Shown here: piece after piece, positions 17,289 to 26,394 of the stretch
Layout of the letters: each line of letters starts with the position of its first letter
Numbering within the stretch: the first letter of the stretch is position 1
From: Sphingomonadaceae bacterium
Lineage (GTDB): Bacteria; Pseudomonadota; Alphaproteobacteria; Sphingomonadales; Sphingomonadaceae
Reading direction: 5' to 3'
Assembly: GCA_947473355.1 (NCBI GenBank)
Contig: CANJCQ010000031.1
Location: 1-44,880 of the forward strand
DNA length: 44,880 bases
Position numbers and translations under genes: made by a program
Notes under the pieces: generated by a model
What the model saw: only the letters and a program-made list of their open reading frames with translations
What the model was told of the DNA's origin: nothing
Databases searched by the model: none

Positions 17289-18667
17289 CACGATGCCTCC
17301 AGACCCAGCGCAGCGCGCGCCTCGGCCACGCGCTTCCTTACCTCGTCCGGCGCGGTTCCGCCATGGCTGGTGCGCGCGGCAACCGATGCTTCGACTGACA
17401 GCGCAGCGTAAACGCGCTCGTCGATACGAGGATCGATCATTTTGAGATCCTTGATGGTCAGCTTATCGAGCGCGACACCCTTCTGTTCAGCCAGCTTCAC
17501 CGCTGCACCAGTGATATGATGCGCCTCGCGGAACGGGATGTTCGCCTGCCGCACCAGCCAGTCGGCGAGGTCCGTCGCGGTGGCATAGCCGAGCTCGGCC
17601 GCCTCGCGCATCCGTGCTGTCCGGAAGGTCGCGCCTTCGACCATCCCGGTCATCGCCGCGAGGCACAGCATCAGCAGCGAGGCCGCCTCGAACACCGGCG
17701 GCTTGTCGTCCTGCATGTCCTTCGAATAGGCGAGTGGCAGGCCTTTCATGGTCATGATCAGCGAAGTCAGGCAGCCCGCGATCCGCCCCGAATGGCCGCG
17801 CACCAGCTCGGCGGCGTCGGGATTCTTCTTCTGCGGCATGATCGAGCTGCCGGTCGAGAGCGCATCGGGCAAAGTGACGAAGCTGAACGGCTGGCTCGCC
17901 CAGATGATCATTTCCTCGGCCAGCCGCGACAGGTGCAGCGCGCATTGGGTTGCCGCCATCAGGTAATCGAGCGCGAAATCACGATCGGACACCGAATCGA
18001 GGCTGTTGGCAGTGGGCATTGCAAAGCCCAGCGCTTGTGCCGTCATCTCGCGGTCGATCGGAAATCCAGTTCCGGCCAGCGCCGCTGCGCCCAGCGGACA
18101 CTGACTGGCGCGGGCATGGGCGTCGACAAATCGCGAACGGTCACGCTGCGCCATCTCGTAATAGGCCATCAGATGATGCCCGAGCGTCACCGGCTGCGCG
18201 GTCTGCAGATGGGTGAAGCCGGGCATGATGCTCGCGGCATGCTCTTCAGCCCGCGTCACCAGAGCGACCTGCAACATGCCAAGCGCCGCATCAGCCGCAA
18301 GGCAGGCCTCGCGGACCCAGAGCTTGAAATCGGTCGCCACCTGATCGTTGCGGCTGCGCGCGGTATGCAGTCGACCTGCTGCTGGGCCGATCAGCTCGGC
18401 AAGGCGGCTTTCACTGGTCATGTGGATGTCTTCGAGGTCCCAGTCTTCGGGGACGCCGTTTGCCTCATATTCCGCCGCGACCTGATCCAGCCCCGCCGAA
18501 ATCGTTGCCGCATCCTCTGCCGAAACAATGCCCTGCTTGCCCAGCATGACGACATGCGCCTTTGACGCGGCTATGTCCTGCCGCCACAGTGCCTTGTCGA
18601 AGGGGATCGAGGCATTTATCTCGCGCATGATTGCCGACGGCCCCTGAGAGAACCGTCCGCCCCACAT
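17288..18667 (-). CDS. argH: Argininosuccinate lyase
   Basis: ArgH splits argininosuccinate into arginine and fumarate, the last step of arginine synthesis. The protein is 459 residues when started at ATG 18667, giving the canonical N-terminus [11 protein letters not shown]; a 69-residue upstream extension is open but runs through the divergent gene and is rejected. Signatures are [34 protein letters not shown] and the fumarase/lyase signature [11 protein letters not shown]. The divergent TlpA-like gene starts only 16 bases away, so the promoter must lie within that gene or the sites overlap. Confidence 0.96.
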   Translation of the reverse strand: MWGGRFSQGPSAIMREINASIPFDKALWRQDIAASKAHVVMLGKQGIVSAEDAATISAGLDQVAAEYEANGVPEDWDLEDIHMTSESRLAELIGPAAGRLHTARSRNDQVATDFKLWVREACLAADAALGMLQVALVTRAEEHAASIMPGFTHLQTAQPVTLGHHLMAYYEMAQRDRSRFVDAHARASQCPLGAAALAGTGFPIDREMTAQALGFAMPTANSLDSVSDRDFALDYLMAATQCALHLSRLAEEMIIWASQPFSFVTLPDALSTGSSIMPQKKNPDAAELVRGHSGRIAGCLTSLIMTMKGLPLAYSKDMQDDKPPVFEAASLLMLCLAAMTGMVEGATFRTARMREAAELGYATATDLADWLVRQANIPFREAHHITGAAVKLAEQKGVALDKLTIKDLKMIDPRIDERVYAALSVEASVAARTSHGGTAPDEVRKRVAEARAALGLEAS

Positions 18668-18683
18668 CTGATTGGAGCCCGTC

Positions 18684-19271
18684 TTGCTGTTATCCCGCTC
18701 GCTCAACCTGTCTTTCCTTGGAATGGCGCTGTTCGCACCGATAATGCTTGGCGGCTGCGATAGGCAAAGCGGAGACAAGTCGCAACCGCAGGCTTCAGCC
18801 TCTGCGCCAGCCAGTGGCGAAGCTGCCGGCACCATCGACCGCAGCCACAAGGGCAGCCCGCTTCCCACGTTCACACTCAGCGATCCCGCAGGTCAGAAAC
18901 TTGCCATGCCAAGCCTCAAGGGCAAGCCCACCTTGATCAACCTGTGGGCCACCTGGTGCGCGCCCTGCATCGCTGAGCTGCCGACGCTCAATTCAATCTC
19001 GAACCGGGCCGACATGAATGTTCAGATCATCACAGTTTCTCAGGACATGGAGGATCCCGCCAAGGTCCAGACCTTCCTTGACCAGAAGGGTTTTGCCCAG
19101 CTCCCTGCCTGGCTCGATCCCAAGGGCGATCTTGCCGCGCACTATCAGGTGCAGACCCTGCCTACCTCGGTCTATTACGATTCGAATGGCCTTGAAGTCT
19201 GGCGTTTCACTGGCGGCCGCGACTGGGCCAGCGCGGAAAGCGCGGTGCTGTTCGCCGAGGGTAACAACTGA
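18684..19271 (+). CDS. TlpA/ResA-like thioredoxin-fold lipoprotein
   Basis: The protein is about 195 residues. A hydrophobic signal peptide ends in lipobox L22-G-G-C25, so it is a membrane-anchored periplasmic lipoprotein. The thioredoxin fold has the redox motif LWATWCAPC, typical of TlpA/ResA proteins that reduce cysteines of apocytochrome c or other secreted proteins. The cis-Pro loop is QTLPTSV. There is no ATG at a sensible place: TTG 18684 has GGAG seven bases upstream and gives a proper signal peptide, and TTG 18672 is four residues longer. It is followed without a gap by an alpha/beta hydrolase gene. Confidence 0.85.
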   Translation: MLLSRSLNLSFLGMALFAPIMLGGCDRQSGDKSQPQASASAPASGEAAGTIDRSHKGSPLPTFTLSDPAGQKLAMPSLKGKPTLINLWATWCAPCIAELPTLNSISNRADMNVQIITVSQDMEDPAKVQTFLDQKGFAQLPAWLDPKGDLAAHYQVQTLPTSVYYDSNGLEVWRFTGGRDWASAESAVLFAEGNN

Positions 19272-19997
19272 ATGGCGACCTACGTGCTAGTCCATGGAGC
19301 AGGACATGGCGGCTGGTGCTGGCAGCGGGTTGCGCCGCTGCTGCGCGCGGCAGGCCATGAGGTCCATACTCCGACCCTGACAGGTCTGGGCGACCGCTCG
19401 CACCTGCTTTCGCCTGATGTCAGTCTCGACACCCATATCACCGATATTGCAGCTATGTTGATAAGCGAAGACCTGCGCGACGCCATCCTTGTCGGCCATA
19501 GTTACGGTGGCATTGTCATAACCGGAGCCGCCGACCGCGCGCTGGATCGGGTTGGACACCTGGTTTTTCTCGATGCGGCCATTCTGGCACATGGCGAATC
19601 GTTGGCTGAAACAACCCCGGCAATCCGCGCAGTACGGAGTGATGCCCGGACTGTCGGTGGCGTTGAATTGGTGCTTTGGCCCGATCAGCCGGTCGCCCGT
19701 GCTATCTATGGCGTAACAGACGAGACCGACTGGGTCTGGATGGCTGAGCGGCTGCGTCCACATCCCTGGCGCTGTTTCGCTGAGCCACTGGTGCTCGCCA
19801 ACGCCGAGAAAGTAGCGCAATTTCCTCGCACGATCATCAATTGCCCTTCCACGCTAAGGTTGAGGGCGGGCGAAGTGCTTGACCGCTATTTTGCAGCCGA
19901 CCGGGTCTGGGAAATCGAATCCGGCCACGATACGATGATCACCGAGCCGGAAATGACCGCAGAGCTTTTGCTGCGCCTTGCCGTCGAGAAGGGTTGA
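19272..19997 (+). CDS. Alpha/beta hydrolase (esterase EstC/salicylate-esterase-like)
   Basis: The protein is 241 residues. The oxyanion motif VLVHGAGHGGWCW and nucleophile elbow GHSYGG (Ser77) match the plant-type methylesterase / EstC branch of alpha/beta hydrolases. The C-terminal ESGHDTM supplies the catalytic His. The start codon directly follows the TlpA-gene stop. There is no signal peptide, so it is cytoplasmic. The TetR gene follows. Substrate unknown; these enzymes usually cleave small esters. Confidence 0.83.
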   Translation: MATYVLVHGAGHGGWCWQRVAPLLRAAGHEVHTPTLTGLGDRSHLLSPDVSLDTHITDIAAMLISEDLRDAILVGHSYGGIVITGAADRALDRVGHLVFLDAAILAHGESLAETTPAIRAVRSDARTVGGVELVLWPDQPVARAIYGVTDETDWVWMAERLRPHPWRCFAEPLVLANAEKVAQFPRTIINCPSTLRLRAGEVLDRYFAADRVWEIESGHDTMITEPEMTAELLLRLAVEKG

Positions 19998-20001
19998 TCC
20001 C

Positions 20002-20577
20002 ATGGCCACCGCCCGCCGCATGGGACCGAGCACCTCGGCCACTTCGAATGCTCTGCTCGATGCCGCCGAACGCGTGCTGCGCAATGAAGGCTATGGCGCC
20101 GCTTCGTCGCGCCGCATTGCTGGGGAAGCCGGCGTCAAGCAGCAACTGGTCTATTATTATTTCCGCACCATGGACGATCTGCTGCTTGCCTGCTTCCAGC
20201 GCCGTACCGAGCGGGCCCTGACGCGCCTGGCAGAGGATGCCGCTTCCGAGCATCCGGTGCGGGCGATCTGGAACACGCTGAGCAATGCTTCGGACGGCAA
20301 GCTTTCGTTTGAATTCATGGCGCTGGCCAACCACCACGAAGGCATTCGCGCGGAAGTCGCCCGCTTTATCAGCGAAACGCGTCGCATCGAAGCCGCTGCT
20401 ATCGCCCAGATTGAGGCCAGACCCGGGCACGAAACCGGACCAGTGACCCCGGCTGCGGCCGCCTTCCTGCTCTCTGCTGTCTCGCTGATGCTGGGACGCG
20501 AAGCCGCGACTGGCATTGACGAGGGGCACTTGGATATGCGCGCTTTGCTGGAATGGGCCTTGGGAAAGTTCGATTGA
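20002..20577 (+). CDS. TetR family transcriptional regulator
   Basis: The protein is 191 residues. The N-terminal helix-turn-helix is clear: LLDAAERVLRNEGYGAASSR, then RIAGEAGVKQQLVYYYF. The C-terminal ligand domain is unrecognised. ATG 20002 is used; an in-frame ATG 24 bases upstream lies within the hydrolase gene. It sits between the hydrolase and the acyl-CoA reductase/PQQ dehydrogenase genes, so it may control either set. No operator was identified. Confidence 0.85.
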   Translation: MATARRMGPSTSATSNALLDAAERVLRNEGYGAASSRRIAGEAGVKQQLVYYYFRTMDDLLLACFQRRTERALTRLAEDAASEHPVRAIWNTLSNASDGKLSFEFMALANHHEGIRAEVARFISETRRIEAAAIAQIEARPGHETGPVTPAAAAFLLSAVSLMLGREAATGIDEGHLDMRALLEWALGKFD

Positions 20578-20626
20578 CCGGCAGGGCGCCGATCGCTAAC
20601 AAAGTGATCAGCACGGGAGGACTGCT

Positions 20627-22105
20627 ATGACCGACATCTACAACATCCCAATCATCGCCCGCGGCCGCATCATCGAGCCGGGTGAAGATGCCGTCGAATA
20701 TGCGGGCCGCGGCGGGGCCAAGTTCCGCACCCCCGATCCGCACAAACACATCCACGATCTGGTGCTAGGCAACCCGGTCGCGCTGCGCGATCTGATGGAT
20801 TGCCCAATCCACGATATCATCGATTTCCTCGCCGAGGTCGGCAAGAAGCTTCACCTCGATGACAACGTCCACCTGCAGGAAAGCTTCGCGCTTGCACTGC
20901 AGGCCGGGGGCCTGGCCGAGCCGATCCTGCGCGGGGTTTATGAAGACATGCCGCGCATGTTTGATGGCAAGGCCATGTTCGAACTGATCGATAAGTCCGT
21001 CGGCGTCGATTATCTCGATGGCTGGGTGCCAGGCGAAGGGCCCCATGCCAATTGCCGCGTCCGCGCGGTCGGCACGCGCCAACTGCATATCACAGCCGGC
21101 AACGTGCCGGTCGTCGCCGCGCTCACCATCATTCGCGGAGCCCTGACCAAGAGCGACGTGCTGATCAAGGCCCCCTCCAACGACCCGCTAACTGCCAATG
21201 CCATCAGCCGCTCGCTGATCGACATCGATGCCAGCCACCCGGTGACCAGGCATGTCGCCGTCGCTTACTGGAAGGGCGGCGACGAGGAGATGGACAAGCA
21301 GATCGTCCGCGTCAGCCGCATCGACAAGATCACCGCCTGGGGCGGGATGTCGTCCGTCAAACACATCCAGAAATTCCTCACCCCCGGCATCGACCTGACC
21401 GCGCTCAACCCGAAATATTCGATGTCGGTTATCGGCAAGGAAGCATTGGAAAGCGAAGCCGCAATGGAGGAGGCTGCAACCGGTATCGCTGTCATCGCCG
21501 GATTCTACAACCAGACTGCCTGCGCCAACACCCGCATCGTCTATGTCGAATCGGACACTGACGATGAGAGCATCGAAAAGCTGGTGGCGCTGGGCAGCAA
21601 GGTCGTCGCGGCCTTCAAGACCCTGCCCCCGATCATCTCGACCCCGGTGACAAAGGCCAATCAGGACCTCGAAGCCGAAATGGAAGCAATCGCTCTGGAA
21701 GACGATTTCTACCACGTCGAAGGCGACACGCTCTCCGGCGGCGTCATCGTCTCCAAATTCTCTGACCGCATCGATTTCTATGACCAGCTCAACAACCGTG
21801 TGGTCAATCTGGTGCCGATCGCTGATCTCAGCACTGTCACCAAATGGTGCGACGACACGACTCAAACCGTCGGAGTCTATCCCGAGGCGCTGCGCGAAAA
21901 GCTGCTCGATGTGTTCGCGCTGGCAGGGGTCCAGCGCCTCGTCTCGCTGACCGGCGGCGATGCGCTGCAACTGTTCCACGACATGCACACCCTGCCGCCG
22001 GGTATGCCGCACGACGGAATCGAGCCGCTGCGCCGCAATGTCCGCTGGGTAATTGACCAGCGCGCGCCGGATAATGTCGTGCCCTTGGCGATTGCGGCGG
22101 AGTAG
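20627..22105 (+). CDS. LuxC-like acyl-CoA reductase
   Basis: The protein is 492 residues. The whole sequence fits the LuxC acyl-CoA reductase family (aldehyde-dehydrogenase superfamily), which reduces an acyl-CoA or acyl-protein to an aldehyde with NAD(P)H. The nucleophile Cys299 lies in NQTACANTRIVYV. The nucleotide-binding region is VRAVGTRQLHITAGNVP. GGGAGGA lies upstream of ATG 20627. No luxD, luxE, luxA or luxB homologues are present, so bioluminescence is not implied. Sphingomonads often keep this gene in catabolic regions; here it precedes a PQQ alcohol dehydrogenase, giving an alcohol-aldehyde-acyl-CoA theme. Confidence 0.8.
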   Translation: MTDIYNIPIIARGRIIEPGEDAVEYAGRGGAKFRTPDPHKHIHDLVLGNPVALRDLMDCPIHDIIDFLAEVGKKLHLDDNVHLQESFALALQAGGLAEPILRGVYEDMPRMFDGKAMFELIDKSVGVDYLDGWVPGEGPHANCRVRAVGTRQLHITAGNVPVVAALTIIRGALTKSDVLIKAPSNDPLTANAISRSLIDIDASHPVTRHVAVAYWKGGDEEMDKQIVRVSRIDKITAWGGMSSVKHIQKFLTPGIDLTALNPKYSMSVIGKEALESEAAMEEAATGIAVIAGFYNQTACANTRIVYVESDTDDESIEKLVALGSKVVAAFKTLPPIISTPVTKANQDLEAEMEAIALEDDFYHVEGDTLSGGVIVSKFSDRIDFYDQLNNRVVNLVPIADLSTVTKWCDDTTQTVGVYPEALREKLLDVFALAGVQRLVSLTGGDALQLFHDMHTLPPGMPHDGIEPLRRNVRWVIDQRAPDNVVPLAIAAE

Positions 22106-22170
22106 TAACTCTGGACGCGAGCCATCGTGTGTCATAGCCTCGGCTCAAGAAGAATCGAGGGAGGCTTAGG

Positions 22171-24264
22171 ATGCGGCAATTTGGCAAGGGAATCGTGGCG
22201 GCGGCTTGTGCGGGATTGCTGCTGGCCGGCTACTCAAGAGGCGGCACTCCGCAAAGTGATACAGGCCTTGGCGCGGGCGACGACTGGTCCACGGTGGGCG
22301 GCGGCGCCGACGAGGCTGCCTACAGCCGGCTGACTGAAATCGATGCTGCCTCCATTGGCAAGCTTGGCCTTGCCTGGTCGCTCGATCTGCCCGGCGAAGT
22401 CACGCTGGAGGCGACCCCGCTGGCGGTTGGCGGCGTTCTCTATTTCACCGGCAGCTATGCGGCGGTCTATGCTGTCGACGGCGCCAGCGGACGGCTGCTG
22501 TGGAAATACGATCCGCAGACCTGGAAGCACGATCCCGATAAGATGCACTTCTCCTTCGGCGCCAATCGCGGCGCAGCTTACGAGAATGGCAAGGTCTTCG
22601 CCGTGGCGCTGGATGGGCGGCTATTCGCGCTCGACGCCAAAACCGGCAAGGAACTGTGGGTCACCGAGACCATCCCCAAGGGTCTTGGCATGATCTCCAC
22701 CGGAGCGCCCCGGGTGATGAACGGCAAGGTGATCATCGGCAATGGCGGCGCGGATTTCGGAGCGCGCGGTTACGTCTCGGCCTATGATACAAACACCGGC
22801 AAGCAGCTTTGGCAGTTTTACCTCACCCCCGGCAGCCCGGAGCAGAATGCAGGCAATCCGGCAATGGAAGCAGCCGCGAAGACCTGGGGGCCGGATTTCT
22901 GGAAGCGCACCGGCGGCGGCGGCACGGCGTGGAATGGCATGACCTATGATGCCGAAACCAACCACATCTACATCGGCGCGGGCAATGCCGGTCCGTATGA
23001 CCCTGTCCTGCGCGATCCGGGCAGCACAGGCGACAATCTCTACACCTCTTCGATCGTCGCGCTTGATGCCGATACCGGCAAATATGTCTGGCACTATCAG
23101 GAAACCCCGCGTGACAGCTGGGATTACAAGGCCACGCCCAACATGGTGATGGCGACGCTCAACCTCGATGGCAAGCCGGTCAAAGTGCTGATGCACGCGC
23201 CAACCAACGGCTTTTTCTATGTGCTTGACCGCGCGACGGGCAAACCGATCTCGGCCAAGGCGGCAACCGTGGTGACCTGGGCAAAGGGCATCGACCTAAA
23301 GACCGGCCGGCCGATCGAGGAACCCGGAATCCGTTATGATCAGGGCGGGATCACCGTGTGGCCCGGCGCAGTTGGTGGGCATAACTGGCAACCGATGTCG
23401 TACAATCCCCGGCTCGGCCTCGTCTATGTGCCGATGCAGCAGATTGGGCTCAAGATTTCACGAGGCAAACAAAGTAATAATGCCTTCAACGTCATGGGCC
23501 TGATGGTCGAACCAGTGATCGAGAAGGAAGGCGATGGCAAAGGCTCGCTGGTCGCCTGGGATCCGGTGGCTCAGCGCGAGGTGTGGAAGGTCCAGCACGA
23601 TCATCTGTGGAACGGCGGCACGCTCGCCACTGCCGGGGGCCTGGTGTTCCAGGGCACCGCCGATGGCTGGTTCAAGGCGTGGAACGGCGCCAATGGCAGC
23701 GAGCTGTGGAAGTTCAACGCCGGGCTCGGCATCGTTGGCGCACCGATCAGCTACCGTGTCGGCGGCAAGCAATATGTCTCGATCCTGGTCGGCTATGGCG
23801 GCACCACGGCGGCCTACGGCGAATTCATGAATATCGGCTGGAAATATGGCGCGCAGCCGCGCCGCCTGTTGACCTTCGCGATTGGCGGCACCGCCACGAT
23901 CCCCGCCTCGCCGCCGGCAGACCGCAAAGTCCATGCGCTCGACGATCACGCGCTTGTGCTGAATGAAGCAGACGTCAAGGCAGGCTGGGCGCTTTCGGTG
24001 CAATGCGCCGCCTGTCACGGCGTAGGCATGCAATCGGCGGGCACACCGGGTCCGGACCTGCGCGAATCGGCAATTGCGCTGCAACTGGACAGCCTGAGCA
24101 GTGTGCTGAAGCAGGGCCTGCTGTTGGAAAGGGGCATGCCGCGCTTCCAGAACCTTACTGACGAACAGATCCGCCAGCTCCACGCCTATATCCGCGCTCG
24201 GGCACGCGAGGCGCTGGGCACCCGTAAGGCCGATAACTCAGTGCCTGCACCTGTAAAGCTGTAA
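22171..24264 (+). CDS. PQQ-dependent quinohaemoprotein alcohol dehydrogenase
   Basis: The protein is 697 residues and exported by an N-terminal signal peptide. An eight-bladed PQQ propeller carries repeated tryptophan motifs (GRLFALDAKTGKELW, GSELWKFNAG). A C-terminal cytochrome c domain has CAACH (Cys612, Cys615, His616) and the axial-Met loop GMPRF. Catalytic Asp318 lies in RDSWDYKATP; the residue two further on is Lys, not the Asp of lanthanide enzymes. The usual vicinal Cys pair is absent (DKMHFSFGANRG), and the Glu metal ligand block reads GADFGARG with Asp195. The signal ends LLLAGYSRGG, with Tyr where a lipobox Cys would be expected. GAGGGAGG precedes the start. Confidence 0.9.
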   Translation: MRQFGKGIVAAACAGLLLAGYSRGGTPQSDTGLGAGDDWSTVGGGADEAAYSRLTEIDAASIGKLGLAWSLDLPGEVTLEATPLAVGGVLYFTGSYAAVYAVDGASGRLLWKYDPQTWKHDPDKMHFSFGANRGAAYENGKVFAVALDGRLFALDAKTGKELWVTETIPKGLGMISTGAPRVMNGKVIIGNGGADFGARGYVSAYDTNTGKQLWQFYLTPGSPEQNAGNPAMEAAAKTWGPDFWKRTGGGGTAWNGMTYDAETNHIYIGAGNAGPYDPVLRDPGSTGDNLYTSSIVALDADTGKYVWHYQETPRDSWDYKATPNMVMATLNLDGKPVKVLMHAPTNGFFYVLDRATGKPISAKAATVVTWAKGIDLKTGRPIEEPGIRYDQGGITVWPGAVGGHNWQPMSYNPRLGLVYVPMQQIGLKISRGKQSNNAFNVMGLMVEPVIEKEGDGKGSLVAWDPVAQREVWKVQHDHLWNGGTLATAGGLVFQGTADGWFKAWNGANGSELWKFNAGLGIVGAPISYRVGGKQYVSILVGYGGTTAAYGEFMNIGWKYGAQPRRLLTFAIGGTATIPASPPADRKVHALDDHALVLNEADVKAGWALSVQCAACHGVGMQSAGTPGPDLRESAIALQLDSLSSVLKQGLLLERGMPRFQNLTDEQIRQLHAYIRARAREALGTRKADNSVPAPVKL

Positions 24265-24276
24265 GGAATGGTGGCG

Positions 24277-24438
24277 CTAGATATCCGTGGCGAACATTAG
24301 CCCGAGCCGGTTCCACCACAGCCGTACGGTTTCGTGGCGAATGTCGATCTCGCGCTTGAACTACAGGTTCTCGACGTTTCGCAGCGAGAGCGGGAAGCGG
24401 ACATAGATCATGACCACAAGCGGATAGGCTGGTTTGCG
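24277..24438 (-). pseudogene. IS6-family transposase N-terminal fragment, degenerate
   Basis: The minus strand reads MIYVRFPLSLRNVENL, a stop, then FKREIDIRHETVRLWWNRLG, then LMFATDI and a stop. RFPLSLRDVEE and HETVRxWxxxFGPxFA are the hallmark N-terminal HTH region of IS6 (IS26/IS6100-like) transposases. An in-frame TAG interrupts it, no catalytic DDE domain follows, and no inverted repeats were found. It is an old remnant, not a working element. Confidence 0.7.
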
Positions 24439-24523
24439 AGGGCTGGGCACGGTGCATGGCTGCGTATCAGGCCACTCTATCGCTGGCGGTGCATTCCTTC
24501 TGACACTGCCGTCTCAGGCAAGT

Positions 24524-24769
24524 TCATTCTGGCCGCTTGGTACCGCGCAGGGCTGCGAACCGATTGATCAGCCAGCTTCTGAATACTGCAATCGCAGGGT
24601 CTGCGAGGTCGTCCGCATGAAGCTTGAGGTAGTAGCCGTATCCATCCTCGATTGCCGCATCGAAGGGCATGACCAGTTCCCCCTGAGCGATCTCGGCGGA
24701 GAACATGTCGATGTCTCCAAGCAAGACGCCGCCCGAGGTCATGGCATACTTCGCGGTGGCGACTCAGGC
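24524..24769 (-). pseudogene. LysR-type regulator C-terminal fragment
   Basis: The minus strand encodes MTSGGVLLGDIDMFSAEI, AQGELVMPFD, then GYGYYLKLHADDLADPA, AVFRSWLINRF. This is the end of a LysR/GcvA-type substrate-binding domain (typically LxxGxLVxPF...GYYL...AFRxWL). Upstream of the ATG at 24742 the frame reads into a stop, and no helix-turn-helix or earlier domain is present. It is a remnant of a regulator beside the IS6 fragment; its former target may have been the permease operon downstream. Confidence 0.65.
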
Positions 24770-24817
24770 CTCGTTGCGACAACCGTGTAAGGGCAATCCT
24801 TCCCTTATATTGGCTAT

Positions 24818-24831
24818 TCTAATTGTTTAGA
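24818..24831. promoter_or_regulatory. 14-bp perfect inverted repeat in an AT-rich promoter region
   Basis: TCTAA-ttgt-TTAGA is a perfect palindrome with a four-base spacer. It lies in the only AT-rich patch (about 24800-24850) upstream of the permease gene, about 87 bases before its start. It is a candidate operator or part of the promoter. The adjacent LysR fragment may be the lost partner, but the spacing (T-N12-A) is one base off the usual T-N11-A. Confidence 0.35.
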
Positions 24832-24917
24832 TAAGCAACTTTTGCAATAGCGCCTCACGCGCAAGACAGCCAAGGTGCAGGCGTAAGTCCGGCAAAAGGC
24901 TCATTCAAGGAGGCAGC

Positions 24918-26300
24918 GTGACCACATTCGACGAACCAATGAACGAAGACCGCGCCGCCATTCAACTTAGCCGCTCGCTGAAATCGCGGCATGTCTCGAT
25001 GATCACCTTTGGCGGGATCATCGGTGCGGGGCTGTTTGTCGGGTCGTCGACTGCCATCCACACGATCGGGCCGGCGGCAGTCCTCAGCTATGCCATCGCA
25101 GGATTCATGGTGCTGCTGGTGATGCGCATGATTTCCGAAATGGCCATGGCTCTGCCAGGCACTCAGACTTTTACCGACTTTGCACGCGAAGGTGTCGGCG
25201 ACTGGGCTGGATTTATTGTCGGCTGGCTATATTGGTATTTCTGGGTCGTGGTGATTGCGGTTGAAGCGATTGCCGGGGCCAGGATCATTTCGAGCTGGTT
25301 GCCGCAATTCGCAATCTGGCAGGTCGGTGTCGCGCTGATGGCGCTGCTCACCGGGGTCAATCTGTTGTCGGCAAGGTCCGACGGTGAATTCGAGTTCTGG
25401 TTCGCTTCGACCAAAGTGGTCGCGGTGATCGCGTTCATCATCATCGCCGCCGCATATGCGTTCGGCATCACCTCTCCCAATGGCCCCACCTTTGCCAATC
25501 TGACCACGCATGGCGGCTTTGCGCCCGCCGGTGTGACTGCCATATTTGCCGGAGTGGCAACGACGATCTTCTCGCTCTGCGGTGCCGAGATCGCAACGCT
25601 GGCTGCAGCGGAATTCACTGAAGGCACCCAGACGATTGCTCGCATGACCATATCCGTTTCAGTGCGGATCATGGTCTTTTTCGTTCTTTCGATATTGATG
25701 ATCGTCTCGGTGGTGCCCTGGAACGAGATCTCCGTGGGCGTCTCGCCGTTTTCGCACGCACTCAGGACCATGGGCTATCCGTCGGCGGACCTGGTGATGG
25801 ATGCGATTGTACTGGTCGCCGTTCTCTCGTGCCTCAATTCCGGGATCTATATCACCTCCCGCGCCATGTTCGGATTGGCCAAGGCAGGCGATGCCCCGCA
25901 ATCCTGTGTCCAGCTGAGCAAGCAACGCGTGCCGGCACGGGCTATCCTGATCGCCAGCCTTTTCAGCTACGGCGCACTGGCTGCTTCGGTGCTTTCGCCC
26001 GACCATGTATTCAATTTTCTGGTCACCTCATCGGGCGCAATCATGCTGTTCATCTACATGCTTATTGCTTTCGCCCAGCTGCGCCTGCGAACCAGACTTG
26101 AGCGCGATGCCCCCGAGCAGCTGAGGCTTCGGATGTGGTTGCATCCCTATGGAACATGGGCGGCGATCGCCGGGATGGGCGGCGTTCTGGTTTTTATGGC
26201 GCTGTCCACCGATCACCGGCTCGAACTATGGGCCAGCGTGCTCGTCACTGCAGGATTTCTGGTGGCCTGGAAGTTGCGCAGCTGGATGAGCGCGAAGTGA
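24918..26300 (+). CDS. Amino acid permease (APC superfamily, GabP/AAT type)
   Basis: The protein is 460 residues with about 12 hydrophobic segments, in the inner membrane. The start region SRSLKSRHVSMITFGGIIGAG, then LFVGSSTAI, is the consensus of the amino-acid transporter family (GabP, AroP, ProY). GTG 24918 has an excellent AAGGAGG upstream. It is followed after 94 bases by an omega-amino-acid transaminase, so together they probably import and deaminate an amino acid such as beta-alanine, GABA or a related omega-amino acid. The exact substrate is not visible. Confidence 0.9.
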   Translation: MTTFDEPMNEDRAAIQLSRSLKSRHVSMITFGGIIGAGLFVGSSTAIHTIGPAAVLSYAIAGFMVLLVMRMISEMAMALPGTQTFTDFAREGVGDWAGFIVGWLYWYFWVVVIAVEAIAGARIISSWLPQFAIWQVGVALMALLTGVNLLSARSDGEFEFWFASTKVVAVIAFIIIAAAYAFGITSPNGPTFANLTTHGGFAPAGVTAIFAGVATTIFSLCGAEIATLAAAEFTEGTQTIARMTISVSVRIMVFFVLSILMIVSVVPWNEISVGVSPFSHALRTMGYPSADLVMDAIVLVAVLSCLNSGIYITSRAMFGLAKAGDAPQSCVQLSKQRVPARAILIASLFSYGALAASVLSPDHVFNFLVTSSGAIMLFIYMLIAFAQLRLRTRLERDAPEQLRLRMWLHPYGTWAAIAGMGGVLVFMALSTDHRLELWASVLVTAGFLVAWKLRSWMSAK

Positions 26301-26394
26301 ATTTTCCGATCGCAACAAACTTTTCAATCGCTACTGGCCGCGCAATCGCAGATGATCTGTTCACTGAGTTAAACGATCGCCCGGAGGCAAACCT

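Noticed and set aside
16353..18565. Two plus-strand frames of about 350 residues over lysA and argH
   Set aside because: Antisense to lysA and argH, no recognisable family, low-quality Arg/His-rich sequence.
20627..22105. Part of a bioluminescence (lux) operon, because of the LuxC-like protein
   Set aside because: No luxA, luxB, luxD or luxE homologue is nearby; LuxC-like reductases are common in non-luminous sphingomonads.
21188..22135. 315-residue antisense frame over the acyl-CoA reductase
   Set aside because: No motif; shadow of a confidently identified gene.
22171..24264. Lanthanide-dependent (XoxF/ExaF-type) PQQ dehydrogenase
   Set aside because: The position two residues after the catalytic Asp318 is Lys320, not the Asp that marks lanthanide enzymes.
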